Shown: positions 1-6,775 of the stretch, in pieces
Layout of the letters: each line of letters starts with the position of its first letter
How positions within the stretch are numbered: the stretch's first letter is position 1
Origin: Streptomyces sp. Tu 3180
Lineage (GTDB): Bacteria; Actinomycetota; Actinomycetes; Streptomycetales; Streptomycetaceae
Length of the DNA stretch: 64,000 bases
Direction: 5' to 3'
Assembly (NCBI RefSeq): GCF_009852415.1
Contig: NZ_WOXS01000002.1
Coordinates: 1,302,001-1,366,000, forward strand
The notes under the pieces: generated by a model
What the model was told of the DNA's origin: nothing
The model's database searches: none
What the model saw: the letters and a program-made list of their open reading frames with translations, nothing else
Program-made: the position numbers and the translations under genes

Positions 1-158
1 GCGCTCGACGAGACCTCCTTGCGTGCGTCCGGCCCGTCCCCGGGGTCGGGGATCGCCGCGGCCGGGGCAGCGGTGAGGAGCGCGGTCAGCAGCCCACCGG
101 CCGCCGCGGCAACTCCCAGGCGTCTGCGCCGGGTTCGGGGAACACTCAACAGGATCAC
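1..158 (-). CDS. Secreted protein, N-terminal fragment cut by window edge
   Basis: Reading the minus strand from a GTG at 158 gives about 52 residues before the window ends. They form a classical Sec signal peptide: a basic stretch (PRTRRRRLG), a hydrophobic core of Ala, Gly and Leu, and an AAPAAA cleavage region, followed by a Pro/Asp/Gly-rich mature start. A purine-rich ribosome site (GGAGGAAGAAG) lies just upstream of the GTG. The gene diverges from the DUF305 lipoprotein gene. In some Streptomyces a secreted LVIVD-repeat protein sits beside a DUF305 gene, so that is a guess at identity, but nothing in the visible part proves it. Confidence 0.7.
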   Translation of the reverse strand, partial: MILLSVPRTRRRRLGVAAAAGGLLTALLTAAPAAAIPDPGDGPDARKEVSSS

Positions 159-352
159 TGTCTTCTTCCTCCCTGGTTCCGTTCAACTCGGAACGGGTTT
201 CGCACCGGCAGTATCGTCTTCGACATGCACATACCAACAGAGGGAAACACACTTGCAATGAAGTTTTCTGATCATTGACGCGCGGAAGCGTGCTAGGACG
301 GTCGTCAGCACTCACGAGGTGCCCCGCAACCCGCCTGCCACAGGAGGTCCTT

Positions 353-1021
353 GTGCTCTACCGCCGTGTGCCCCGTGCGTCCGTCGTCGCGGCCGGGCTG
401 ACCGCCCTGGCCGTACTGGGCCTCACGGGCTGCGACTCCGGCACGGACGGCACCAGGTCGGCCGCGACGAGCGGGCCCTCGGTCATCGCACCGGGTGAAC
501 CCGGGGAGGCGAACCGGACCCTGTCGGCCGAGGAGGCCGCACAGCAGCGGGCGGAGGACGACTCCCCCAACTCCGCCGACGTGTCCTACGTGCGGATGAT
601 GACCGAGCACCACGCACAGGCCCTGGAGATGACCGAACTGGTCCCGGACCGCGCCGAGTCGTCGAAGGTCGTCAAACTGGCCGAACGCATCGCCGCCGCG
701 CAGCAGCCGGAGATCAAGGCGATGGAGGGCTGGCTGAAGACGCACGGCAAGCAGGCCCGGGACGACGGACACGACCACGGACACGACCACGCGACGATGC
801 CCGGCATGGCGACGCGCGCCCAGATGGAGAAACTGCGCGAGGCCGAGGGCAAGGCCTTCGACCAGCTCTTCCTCACCCTGATGATCACCCACCACGAAGG
901 GGCGGTCACCATGGCCACCGACGTCAAGGGGCAGGGCAACAACATCCAGGTCGAGGAGATGGCCGACGACGTCGTCGCCCAGCAGACGAGCGAGATCACA
1001 CGGATGCGCGACCTGCTGTGA
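353..1021 (+). CDS. DUF305 domain lipoprotein, His-rich, possible metal binding
   Basis: Encodes 222 residues. A lipoprotein signal ends in the lipobox LTGC with the acylated Cys at residue 27. I chose the GTG at 353 because AGGAGG precedes it by five bases; the longer frame from 275 has an implausible leader. Two DUF305 hallmark motifs are present, MMTEHHAQALEM and MITHHEGAVTMA. Between them is a histidine and methionine-rich loop (HDHGHDH, then MPGM). DUF305 proteins are ferritin-like helical proteins, often linked to copper handling, so an extracytoplasmic metal-binding role is likely but not shown here. It is anchored on the outer face of the membrane. The gene diverges from the secreted-protein gene to its left. 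Confidence 0.9.
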   Translation: MLYRRVPRASVVAAGLTALAVLGLTGCDSGTDGTRSAATSGPSVIAPGEPGEANRTLSAEEAAQQRAEDDSPNSADVSYVRMMTEHHAQALEMTELVPDRAESSKVVKLAERIAAAQQPEIKAMEGWLKTHGKQARDDGHDHGHDHATMPGMATRAQMEKLREAEGKAFDQLFLTLMITHHEGAVTMATDVKGQGNNIQVEEMADDVVAQQTSEITRMRDLL

Positions 1022-1123
1022 GACGCGCCGGCCGCCGACGGGACTCGCGGGACGGGACCGGACGGCGGCGCCCCGGCGGGCCCGCCCGCGGCGGGCCGGG
1101 CGCCCGGCGCCCGGCCGGTCCGC

Positions 1124-1645
1124 TCACCGCCGGGCGTGGCGCGGGGACAGCAGGCCCGCGTCGCGCGCCCGGCCGATCAGCCGGAGCGCCCCGCGCCGGC
1201 TGTGTCCGGTCGCGCTCATCACGGCGAGGACCGGATCGGCGCCCCGCTCCCGGGCCGTCCGGTACTCACGGGCCACCAGCCGCCATCCCTCCGGGCCCCG
1301 CGGCCAGGCCGGGCGGCCCCGGTGCGTCCCGGTGCCGGCGCCGTCCCCGCCGACCGGCCCGTCCCCGGCGCCGCACGCCCGCGCCAGCGGCCCCTCGATC
1401 CAGTCGGCGAACACCGCCAGGTCCTCCAGGGCCAGCGCGGGCCGGGCCCGCACGTCCTCGACGCACACGCACCCGCCGGACACCGTGGCGAGCGCGTCGA
1501 CCCGGGCCCCGTCGCCGAAGGCCAGCCGCACATGCAGCCACCGCGTCGCGCGTTCCCCCTCCCGCACCTCCCACGCGGGCCACACGGACACCGCGCCCTC
1601 CGCCGGAGAGCGATCGGAAAGCTGAAGAAAAGACTCCTCGAGCAC
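1124..1645 (-). CDS. DUF6214 family protein
   Basis: A 173-residue cytoplasmic protein of a family I know only from Streptomyces and relatives, with no known function. Recognisable features are an N-terminal WPAWEV segment, a central beta-rich part (WLHVRLAFGDGARVDALA), the EDLAVFADWIEGPL helix, and a C-terminal segment (ADPVLAVMSATGHSRRGALRLIGRARDAGLLSPRH) that looks like a small helix-turn-helix-like tail. The GTG start is the first in frame after a comparatively AT-rich upstream stretch (1646-1690), which probably holds its promoter. It is convergent with the DUF305 gene, about 100 GC-rich bases apart. Confidence 0.85.
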   Translation of the reverse strand: MLEESFLQLSDRSPAEGAVSVWPAWEVREGERATRWLHVRLAFGDGARVDALATVSGGCVCVEDVRARPALALEDLAVFADWIEGPLARACGAGDGPVGGDGAGTGTHRGRPAWPRGPEGWRLVAREYRTARERGADPVLAVMSATGHSRRGALRLIGRARDAGLLSPRHARR

Positions 1646-1802
1646 GCACGCACCGTAACCATGTGATCACTTTCCTTCTCGTGGAACACGCACCCGCACG
1701 GCGGACGGCACCCTGACAGCGGAGCGCCGGCGGTGCGATGCTGGATGCGTCAGCGCTCTCCCGTCGGTCTCCCGTCGGTCCCCCGGGGTGAGGAGTTCGG
1801 CC

Positions 1803-3191
1803 GTGCTGCGTGTCGCCGTCGTCGGTTCCGGGCCGAGCGGGTGCTACACCGCTCAGAGCCTCGTCCAGCAGGACCCCCAGGTACGCGTCGACGTCCTGGA
1901 CCGGCTGCCCTGCCCCTACGGCCTGGTCCGCTACGGCGTGGCGCCGGACCACGAGAAGATCAAGTCCCTGCAGAACAACCTCCGCACGGTCCTGGAGCAC
2001 GAACGGGTGCGCTTCCTCGGCGGGGTGCCGGTCGGCTCGGGCGGAGTGCCGGTCGCCCGGCTGCGGGAGCTGTACCACGCGGTGGTGTACTGCGTGGGCG
2101 CCGCCACGGACCGGCGGCTGGGCATCCCGGGCGAGGACCTGCCGGGCAGCTGGTCGGCGACCGAGTTCGTGTCCTGGTACAGCGCGCACCCGGACTCCCC
2201 CGGACTCCCGGCGCCGGCCGGGCGCGAGCGGGGAGGTCCCCCCGCCGACGACGGTTTCCTGCGGGGCGTGCGGTCGGCCGTGGTCATCGGCGTGGGGAAC
2301 GTCGCCGTGGACGTCACGCGCATGCTGGCCCGGGGCGCGGCGGAGCTGCGCCCGACCGACATGCCGCACGCCGCCCTGACCGCGCTCGCCGCGAGCGAGG
2401 TGACGGACATCCACATGGTGGGCCGGCGCGGCCCGTCCCAGGCCCGCTTCACCACCAAGGAGCTGCGCGAGCTGGGCACGCTGCCCGACACCGCGGTCCT
2501 CGCCGATCCGGCGGAGCTGGCGCTGGACCCGGCGTACCCGGACCCCGCGGCGCTGCCGGCCCCGCAGCGCCGCAACGTCGAGGTGCTGCGCGACTGGGCC
2601 GGGCCCGCGGCGCCGGGCGCCCGCCGTCTGATCCGGCTGCGCTTCTTCCTCCGCCCCGTCGAACTGCTCCCCCGGGCGGGCCGGGTGGGCGCGGTGCGCT
2701 TCGAGCGGACGGTTCCGGACGGGCGCGGGGGCGTGACGGGCACGGGACGGTTCGAGGACGTGGAGGCCCAGCTGGTACTGCGTTCGGTGGGGTACCGGGG
2801 GGTGCCGCTGGAGGGGCTGCCGTTCGACGCCGCCGGCGGCACGGTGCCGCACCTCGCCGGGCGCGTGCTGCGCGAGGGCGCCGTCGCGCCGGGCGAGTAC
2901 GTGGCGGGCTGGATCAAGCGCGGCCCGACCGGCGTCATCGGCACCAACCGGCCGTGCGCGAAGGAGACGGTGGCGTCCCTGCTGGAGGACGCCCCCGCCC
3001 TCGTGACCCGCGACGTGGCCGACGACCCGCCGGCGGCGCTGCGGGCCGAGGGGATCGAGCCGGTCGAGTGGGCGGGGTGGCGGGCGATCGAACGGGCCGA
3101 GGCGGAGCTCGGCGCCTCGCTCGGCCGGAGCGTGGTCAAGCTGCCCGACTGGGAGTCGCTGCTCGCGGCGGCGCGCAACGCCGGCGCGTGA
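1803..3191 (+). CDS. Ferredoxin--NADP+ reductase (FprA / adrenodoxin reductase type)
   Basis: A 462-residue FAD enzyme that moves electrons between NADPH and ferredoxin. The N-terminal FAD-binding Rossmann motif is VGSGPSGCYTAQSL. PCPYGLVRYGVAPDH is typical of the adrenodoxin reductase/FprA family. A second NAD(P)-binding site VIGVGNVAVDVTRML follows, and GWIKRGPTGVIGTNR closes over the flavin near the C-terminus. Length matches FprA (about 456). A GTG at 1788 is in frame, but the GTG at 1803 has AGGAG seven bases upstream and starts directly at the first beta strand, so I prefer it. It probably feeds ferredoxins serving P450s or other oxygenases; no ferredoxin gene is adjacent. Confidence 0.93.
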   Translation: MLRVAVVGSGPSGCYTAQSLVQQDPQVRVDVLDRLPCPYGLVRYGVAPDHEKIKSLQNNLRTVLEHERVRFLGGVPVGSGGVPVARLRELYHAVVYCVGAATDRRLGIPGEDLPGSWSATEFVSWYSAHPDSPGLPAPAGRERGGPPADDGFLRGVRSAVVIGVGNVAVDVTRMLARGAAELRPTDMPHAALTALAASEVTDIHMVGRRGPSQARFTTKELRELGTLPDTAVLADPAELALDPAYPDPAALPAPQRRNVEVLRDWAGPAAPGARRLIRLRFFLRPVELLPRAGRVGAVRFERTVPDGRGGVTGTGRFEDVEAQLVLRSVGYRGVPLEGLPFDAAGGTVPHLAGRVLREGAVAPGEYVAGWIKRGPTGVIGTNRPCAKETVASLLEDAPALVTRDVADDPPAALRAEGIEPVEWAGWRAIERAEAELGASLGRSVVKLPDWESLLAAARNAGA

Positions 3192-3212
3192 GGCCCGCGG
3201 ACGGCGGCCGGG

Positions 3213-3572
3213 TCAGCCCCCGCCGTGCCGCGCGGCCTGGCGGGCGGCGGCGGTGAGCAGGGAGTCGAGCAGCCCCGGGAAGAGCTCGTCCAGGTCGTCC
3301 CGGCGCAGGCCGTTCATCTTGGCGGTGCCCTCGTAGATCTGCCGGATCACGCCGCTCTCACGCAGCACCCGGAAGTGGTGCGTGGTGGTGGACTTGGTGA
3401 CCGGCAGGTCGAAGTGCGAGCAGGACAGCGGGACGCCCTCGGCGGCGAGCTCGCGGACGATCCGCAGCCGCACGGGGTCGGAGAGCGCGTGCAGCACGCC
3501 CTCCAGCCGGATCTCCCCGCGCGCCGGGTGCGGCAGATCGCGGCTGCTGGGGACGGGGGCGGCGGTGGCCAC
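3213..3572 (-). CDS. ArsR-family winged-helix repressor
   Basis: A regulator of about 119 residues. The DNA-binding fold is plain: HALSDPVRLRIVRELA, the CSHFDLPVTKSTTTHHFRVLRESGVI recognition-helix segment, then a wing (EGTAKMNGLRRDDLDELFPGLL). There is no cluster of metal-binding cysteines, so a non-metal or redox signal is likely. The frame extends to a GTG at 3635, but a GTG at 3572 has GGAG five bases upstream and leaves both palindromic operators outside the coding region. It is divergent from an Old Yellow Enzyme gene. ArsR proteins beside such genes usually repress both themselves and the flavoenzyme until an electrophile or oxidant appears; that logic is inferred. Confidence 0.9.
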   Translation of the reverse strand: MATAAPVPSSRDLPHPARGEIRLEGVLHALSDPVRLRIVRELAAEGVPLSCSHFDLPVTKSTTTHHFRVLRESGVIRQIYEGTAKMNGLRRDDLDELFPGLLDSLLTAAARQAARHGGG

Positions 3573-3606
3573 GGCGGCTCCACATTCGGTCCGGGAACCC
3601 TCATTG

Positions 3607-3656
3607 TACGAGAATCCTCGTAGTTCGACATTCACCGTACTACGATGCCTATCGTA
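3607..3656. promoter_or_regulatory. Paired palindromic operators between ArsR and OYE genes
   Basis: Two inverted repeats of the same design lie in the divergent promoter region: TACGAG-AATC-CTCGTA (3607-3622) and TACGAT-GCCT-ATCGTA (3641-3656). Each has perfect 6-base arms and a 4-base spacer, and their centres are 34 bases apart, close to three helical turns. The second ends on the first base of an in-frame ATG at 3656. The ArsR-family product next door is the obvious binder (inference). Confidence 0.75.
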
Positions 3657-3700
3657 TGAGTCTCGCCCCCTCTGGTCCCCCCGACGAAACGGAGTCCGCC

Positions 3701-4780
3701 GTGAGCGCGCTGTTCGAGCCCTACACCCTGCGTGACGTGACGATCCCCAACCGGGTGTGGATGCCTCCGATGTGCCAGTACTCGGCCGCGCCCGAGGGCC
3801 CCGGGGCCGGCGCGCCCGGCGACTGGCACTTCGCGCACTACGCGGCCCGCGCGGCCGGCGGCACGGGCCTGATCGTCGTCGAGGCCACCGCCGTGTCGCC
3901 GGAGGGCCGCATCTCGCCGTACGACCTCGGCCTCTGGGACGACGCCCAGGTCGAGGCGTTCCGCCGGATCACCTCCTTCCTCGTCTCGCAGGGCACCGTC
4001 CCCGCCGTCCAGCTCGCCCACGCCGGCCGCAAGGCGTCGACCGACCGCCCGTGGAAGGGCGGCGCCCCGGTGGGGCGGGACGCGCACGGCTGGCGGCCGG
4101 TGGCGCCGAGCCCGCTCGCCTTCGACGAGCGGCACCCGGTGCCGGAGGAGCTGACCGCCGAACAGATCCGTGACGTCGTCGACCGGTTCCGCGCCGCGGC
4201 GCGCCGGGCGCTCGCCGCCGGGTTCGAGATCGCCGAGATCCACGGCGCCCACGGCTACCTGATCAACGAGTTCCTCTCCCCGCACTCCAACCACCGCACC
4301 GACGCCTACGGCGGCTCGTACGAGAACCGGACGCGCCTCGCGCTCGAGGTCGTCGACGCCGTGCGCGAGGAGTGGCCGGACGACAAGCCGCTGTTCTTCC
4401 GCGTCTCGGCCACCGACTGGCTGGAGGAGTCCGGCTGGACCCCGGACGACACCGTCCGCTTCGCCGGCGAGCTGCACGCCCACGGCATCGACCTGCTCGA
4501 CGTCTCCACCGGGGGCGTCGCCCCCGGCGTCCGCATCCCGGCCGGGCCCGGCTACCAGGTCCCCTTCGCCGCGCGGGTGCGGGCCGAGACGCCGATGCCG
4601 GTCGCCGCCGTCGGGCTGATCACCGATGCCGAGCAGGCCGAGAAGATCCTGGCCAACGGCGAGGCGGACGCGGTGTTCCTCGGCCGCGAGCTGCTCCGCA
4701 ATCCCTCGTGGGCCCGGCACGCGGCCCGCGAGCTGGGCGGCGAGGTCCACGTGCCGGACCAGTACCACCGTTCCCTCTGA
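3701..4780 (+). CDS. NADH:flavin oxidoreductase, Old Yellow Enzyme (YqjM/XenA-like)
   Basis: A 359-residue FMN enzyme that reduces activated C=C bonds with NAD(P)H. The sequence opens with LFEPYTLRDVTIPNRVWMPPMCQYSA, the TIM-barrel entry typical of the YqjM branch. VQLAHAGRKA follows, then HGAHGYLINEFLSPHSNHRTDAYGG in pieces, and finally GLITDAEQAE and VFLGRELLRNP at the FMN phosphate site. The in-frame ATG at 3656 overlaps an operator; the GTG at 3701 has GGAG six bases upstream and begins at the conserved N-terminus, so I prefer it. It is divergently paired with an ArsR regulator, suggesting induction by reactive electrophiles. A strong terminator follows. Confidence 0.92.
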   Translation: MSALFEPYTLRDVTIPNRVWMPPMCQYSAAPEGPGAGAPGDWHFAHYAARAAGGTGLIVVEATAVSPEGRISPYDLGLWDDAQVEAFRRITSFLVSQGTVPAVQLAHAGRKASTDRPWKGGAPVGRDAHGWRPVAPSPLAFDERHPVPEELTAEQIRDVVDRFRAAARRALAAGFEIAEIHGAHGYLINEFLSPHSNHRTDAYGGSYENRTRLALEVVDAVREEWPDDKPLFFRVSATDWLEESGWTPDDTVRFAGELHAHGIDLLDVSTGGVAPGVRIPAGPGYQVPFAARVRAETPMPVAAVGLITDAEQAEKILANGEADAVFLGRELLRNPSWARHAARELGGEVHVPDQYHRSL

Positions 4781-4804
4781 CCCTGCCTGACCCTGCCGTC
4801 ACCG

Positions 4805-4847
4805 CGCCGGCGGCCCGGGGTGCCCCTCGCACCCCGGGCCGCCGGCG
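4805..4847. terminator. Hairpin terminator after the OYE gene
   Basis: A perfect 19-base-pair GC-rich stem (4805-4823 with 4829-4847) and 5-base loop begins 25 bases after the stop codon. There is no U-run, as is common for actinomycete terminators. Confidence 0.75.
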
Positions 4848-4884
4848 TCCGCTTTTCCTGACCGAATGTGATGTGCGCGAGGCG

Positions 4885-4913
4885 TTGACTAGAAAGCGCT
4901 TACCCCATACGTT
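4885..4913 (+). promoter_or_regulatory. Pectate lyase promoter with embedded LacI-type operator
   Basis: TTGACT at 4885-4890 and TACGTT at 4908-4913 are 17 bases apart, a good housekeeping-type promoter. The spacer contains AAGCGCTT (4894-4901), the core of LacI/GalR-family operators that control sugar and plant-polymer genes in Streptomyces. The regulator itself is not in this window. The arrangement predicts repression by occlusion of polymerase, released by a pectin breakdown product. Confidence 0.7.
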
Positions 4914-5046
4914 CCGTTCAGCGACGTGACCCGTTCGCGTCACCCGGGCGACGAACGTTCACGTACATGAGCCGTCCGGGCGCCCGAGGGGCACGCGCGG
5001 GCGCCGGAGGGCTCCGACACCCCCACATCACGACAGAAGGAATGAG

Positions 5047-5850
5047 ATGACTTCTGCGACACGACCACGTACCCGCGGGCAGGCGCTGACGGGCGCGCTG
5101 GCCACCCTCGGCCTCTCGGTTGGCATGCTCATGACTGCCGGGGCACCCTCGGCGAGCGCCGCCACCTGGCCGACCCCCAACGGCAGCGAGGGCGTCTCCT
5201 CCACCATCTCCGTGTCCGGCACCAAGGACTACGGGATGAAGCGCCTGTACGGCACCGGCGACCTGGGCTCGGGCGGCCAGGACGAGGACCAGGGCCCGAT
5301 CCTGCAGCTGGCGGACGGCGCGGTCCTGAAGAACGTCATCCTGGGCGCCCCCGCGGCCGACGGCATCCACTGCCAGGGCTCCTGCACGCTGCAGAACGTG
5401 TGGTGGGAGGACGTCGGCGAGGACGCCGCCACGTTCAAGGGCAAGTCGTCGTCGGCGGTCTACACCGTCAGCGGCGGCGGCGCCAAGGAGGCCAGCGACA
5501 AGGTGTTCCAGTTCAACGGCGCCGGAACGCTGAACGTGTCGAACTTCGCGGTGAAGAACTTCGGCACCTTCGTCCGCTCCTGCGGCAACTGCTCCACGCA
5601 GTACAAGCGGACGATCAACCTCAACACCGTCGAGGTGACCTGGAAGGGCAGCAGGCTCGCCGGCATCAACACCAACTACGGCGACAGCGCGACCCTGCGG
5701 AACATCACGATCATCGGGGACAGCAGCAAGAAGATCGTCCCGTGCCAGAAGTACATCGGCAACGACGACGGCGACGAGCCGACCACCAACGGCTCGGGCC
5801 CCGACGGTACGTACTGCAAGTACGCGTCGTCCGACATCACCTACCGGTAG
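5047..5850 (+). CDS. Secreted pectate lyase, polysaccharide lyase family 3
   Basis: A 267-residue enzyme that cleaves polygalacturonate by beta-elimination outside the cell. Residues 1 to about 38 are a Sec signal ending in PSASAA. The mature part is a compact parallel beta-helix of the PL3 type: LQLADGAVLKNVILG, DGIHCQGSCTLQNVWWEDVGEDAATFKG, FVRSCGNCSTQYKR and GINTNYGDSATLRNI follow in the family's order, with conserved cysteine pairs. GEDAATFKG carries the acidic calcium-binding residues of this family. The ATG has GAAGGAATGAG just upstream. The promoter with a LacI-type operator lies 130 bases upstream. It is convergent with paaX. Confidence 0.93.
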   Translation: MTSATRPRTRGQALTGALATLGLSVGMLMTAGAPSASAATWPTPNGSEGVSSTISVSGTKDYGMKRLYGTGDLGSGGQDEDQGPILQLADGAVLKNVILGAPAADGIHCQGSCTLQNVWWEDVGEDAATFKGKSSSAVYTVSGGGAKEASDKVFQFNGAGTLNVSNFAVKNFGTFVRSCGNCSTQYKRTINLNTVEVTWKGSRLAGINTNYGDSATLRNITIIGDSSKKIVPCQKYIGNDDGDEPTTNGSGPDGTYCKYASSDITYR

Positions 5851-5880
5851 TTCCCCCGGAACGGTCCCCCCACGGTGAAG

Positions 5881-5922
5881 GCGGCCGTACGAGGCGTCCC
5901 GCGCGGCGCTCCGTACGGCCGC
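5881..5922. terminator. Bidirectional hairpin between pectate lyase and PaaX genes
   Basis: Perfect 11-base arms GCGGCCGTACG (5881-5891) and its complement (5912-5922) flank a 20-base loop between two convergent stop codons. Confidence 0.6.
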
Positions 5923-5926
5923 CGCG

Positions 5927-6703
5927 TCATGCGCCGCCCGCCCGCGCGCGCACCTGCCCCGTCAGTTCCCTCCGGTAGTCGGCGTACGCGGTCCGCAGCG
6001 CGTCACCGGGCCAGCCGGCGGGCAGGAGGCCGGGCGGCAGGACCGGGTCGGCGAGCAGGTGGCGCACCACGGCGGCGAACAGGGCGAGCCGGTCGGCGGG
6101 GCGGCCGGCGCCGCCGGTGCGCGCGAGGAGCGCGCGGGCCGTGCCGGCCCAGGCGTCCAGCGGCCACAGGCTCGCGGCCAGGTCCCCGGCGGGCCCGGCG
6201 GGGCGGGCGGTGCAGCGCTGGGCCACCCGGTCGAGAGCGGCGGGCAGGGGGCGGATCAGGTTGGCGGGACGGAGCCACACGCCCTCGCGGAGCTCGGCGA
6301 GCCGGAGGGCGGCCAGCTGTGTGCGCAGGTCCGCGCGTGCGGCGGGGCCGCGGCCCGTCGCGGTGACGACGACCATCTCCCAGTCGCCGTCCCAGGCGCG
6401 CGTGCGGGGCCGCACGGCCTCGTCCTGGCGCTGCTGGCGCCGCACCAGCCGGTCGCTGAGGCGGTAACCGGCGTCCGTGCGCCGCAGGTCACCGGCGGCG
6501 ACCATCCGGCTGAGCGCCGCCCTCAGGGTGGATCCGCCGACGTCGAAGCCCGCCACGAGCCGCCCGAGCTCCCGGGCCGGGAGCTCCGGCGGGTGCGTGC
6601 CGAGCAGCAGGCTCAGCACGACCGACCGCGCGGACAGGGGGCGCGGCCGCAGGTCGTCCGGGAGCACCGGGGCGTCCGGGGGCGCCGGGGCGTTCGTCCT
6701 CAT
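5927..6703 (-). CDS. PaaX-family transcriptional regulator
   Basis: A 258-residue regulator. After a Pro-rich leader, residues about 22-95 form the PaaX winged helix (SARSVVLSLLLG, ELGRLVAGFDVGGSTLRAALSRMVAAGDLRRTDAGYRLSDRL). The middle domain has DGDWEMVVVT and LAELREGVWLRPANL, and the C-terminal domain ends with LLPAGWPGDALRTAYADYRREL, all standard for PaaX. PaaX repressors sense aryl-CoA or acyl-CoA compounds. The gene is divergent from an acyl-CoA dehydrogenase gene 72 bases away, so control of that enzyme is likely (inference). Two inverted repeats lie between them. Confidence 0.92.
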   Translation of the reverse strand: MRTNAPAPPDAPVLPDDLRPRPLSARSVVLSLLLGTHPPELPARELGRLVAGFDVGGSTLRAALSRMVAAGDLRRTDAGYRLSDRLVRRQQRQDEAVRPRTRAWDGDWEMVVVTATGRGPAARADLRTQLAALRLAELREGVWLRPANLIRPLPAALDRVAQRCTARPAGPAGDLAASLWPLDAWAGTARALLARTGGAGRPADRLALFAAVVRHLLADPVLPPGLLPAGWPGDALRTAYADYRRELTGQVRARAGGA

Positions 6704-6707
6704 GGGT

Positions 6708-6768
6708 CCGTACTGTACGGCGGACCGCGTGTTGCATCATTGCTGCGACCGCAGGAGAAGTGCAACAC
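6708..6768. promoter_or_regulatory. Inverted repeats in the paaX/aidB divergent region
   Basis: Two symmetric elements: CCGTAC-T-GTACGG at 6708-6720, and widely spaced 8-base arms GTGTTGCA (6729-6736) and TGCAACAC (6761-6768), centres 32 bases apart. The second pair brackets the region where both promoters should lie and ends just before the dehydrogenase ATG at 6776. They are candidate PaaX operators. Confidence 0.55.
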
Positions 6769-6775
6769 TCGGCGC

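Noticed and set aside
275..352. Longer start for the DUF305 lipoprotein
   Set aside because: It would add 26 residues before the signal peptide; the lipobox spacing and the AGGAGG site support 353.
6059..6775. Upstream extension of the AidB-like frame
   Set aside because: It runs antisense through paaX; the conserved AidB N-terminus begins after 6776.
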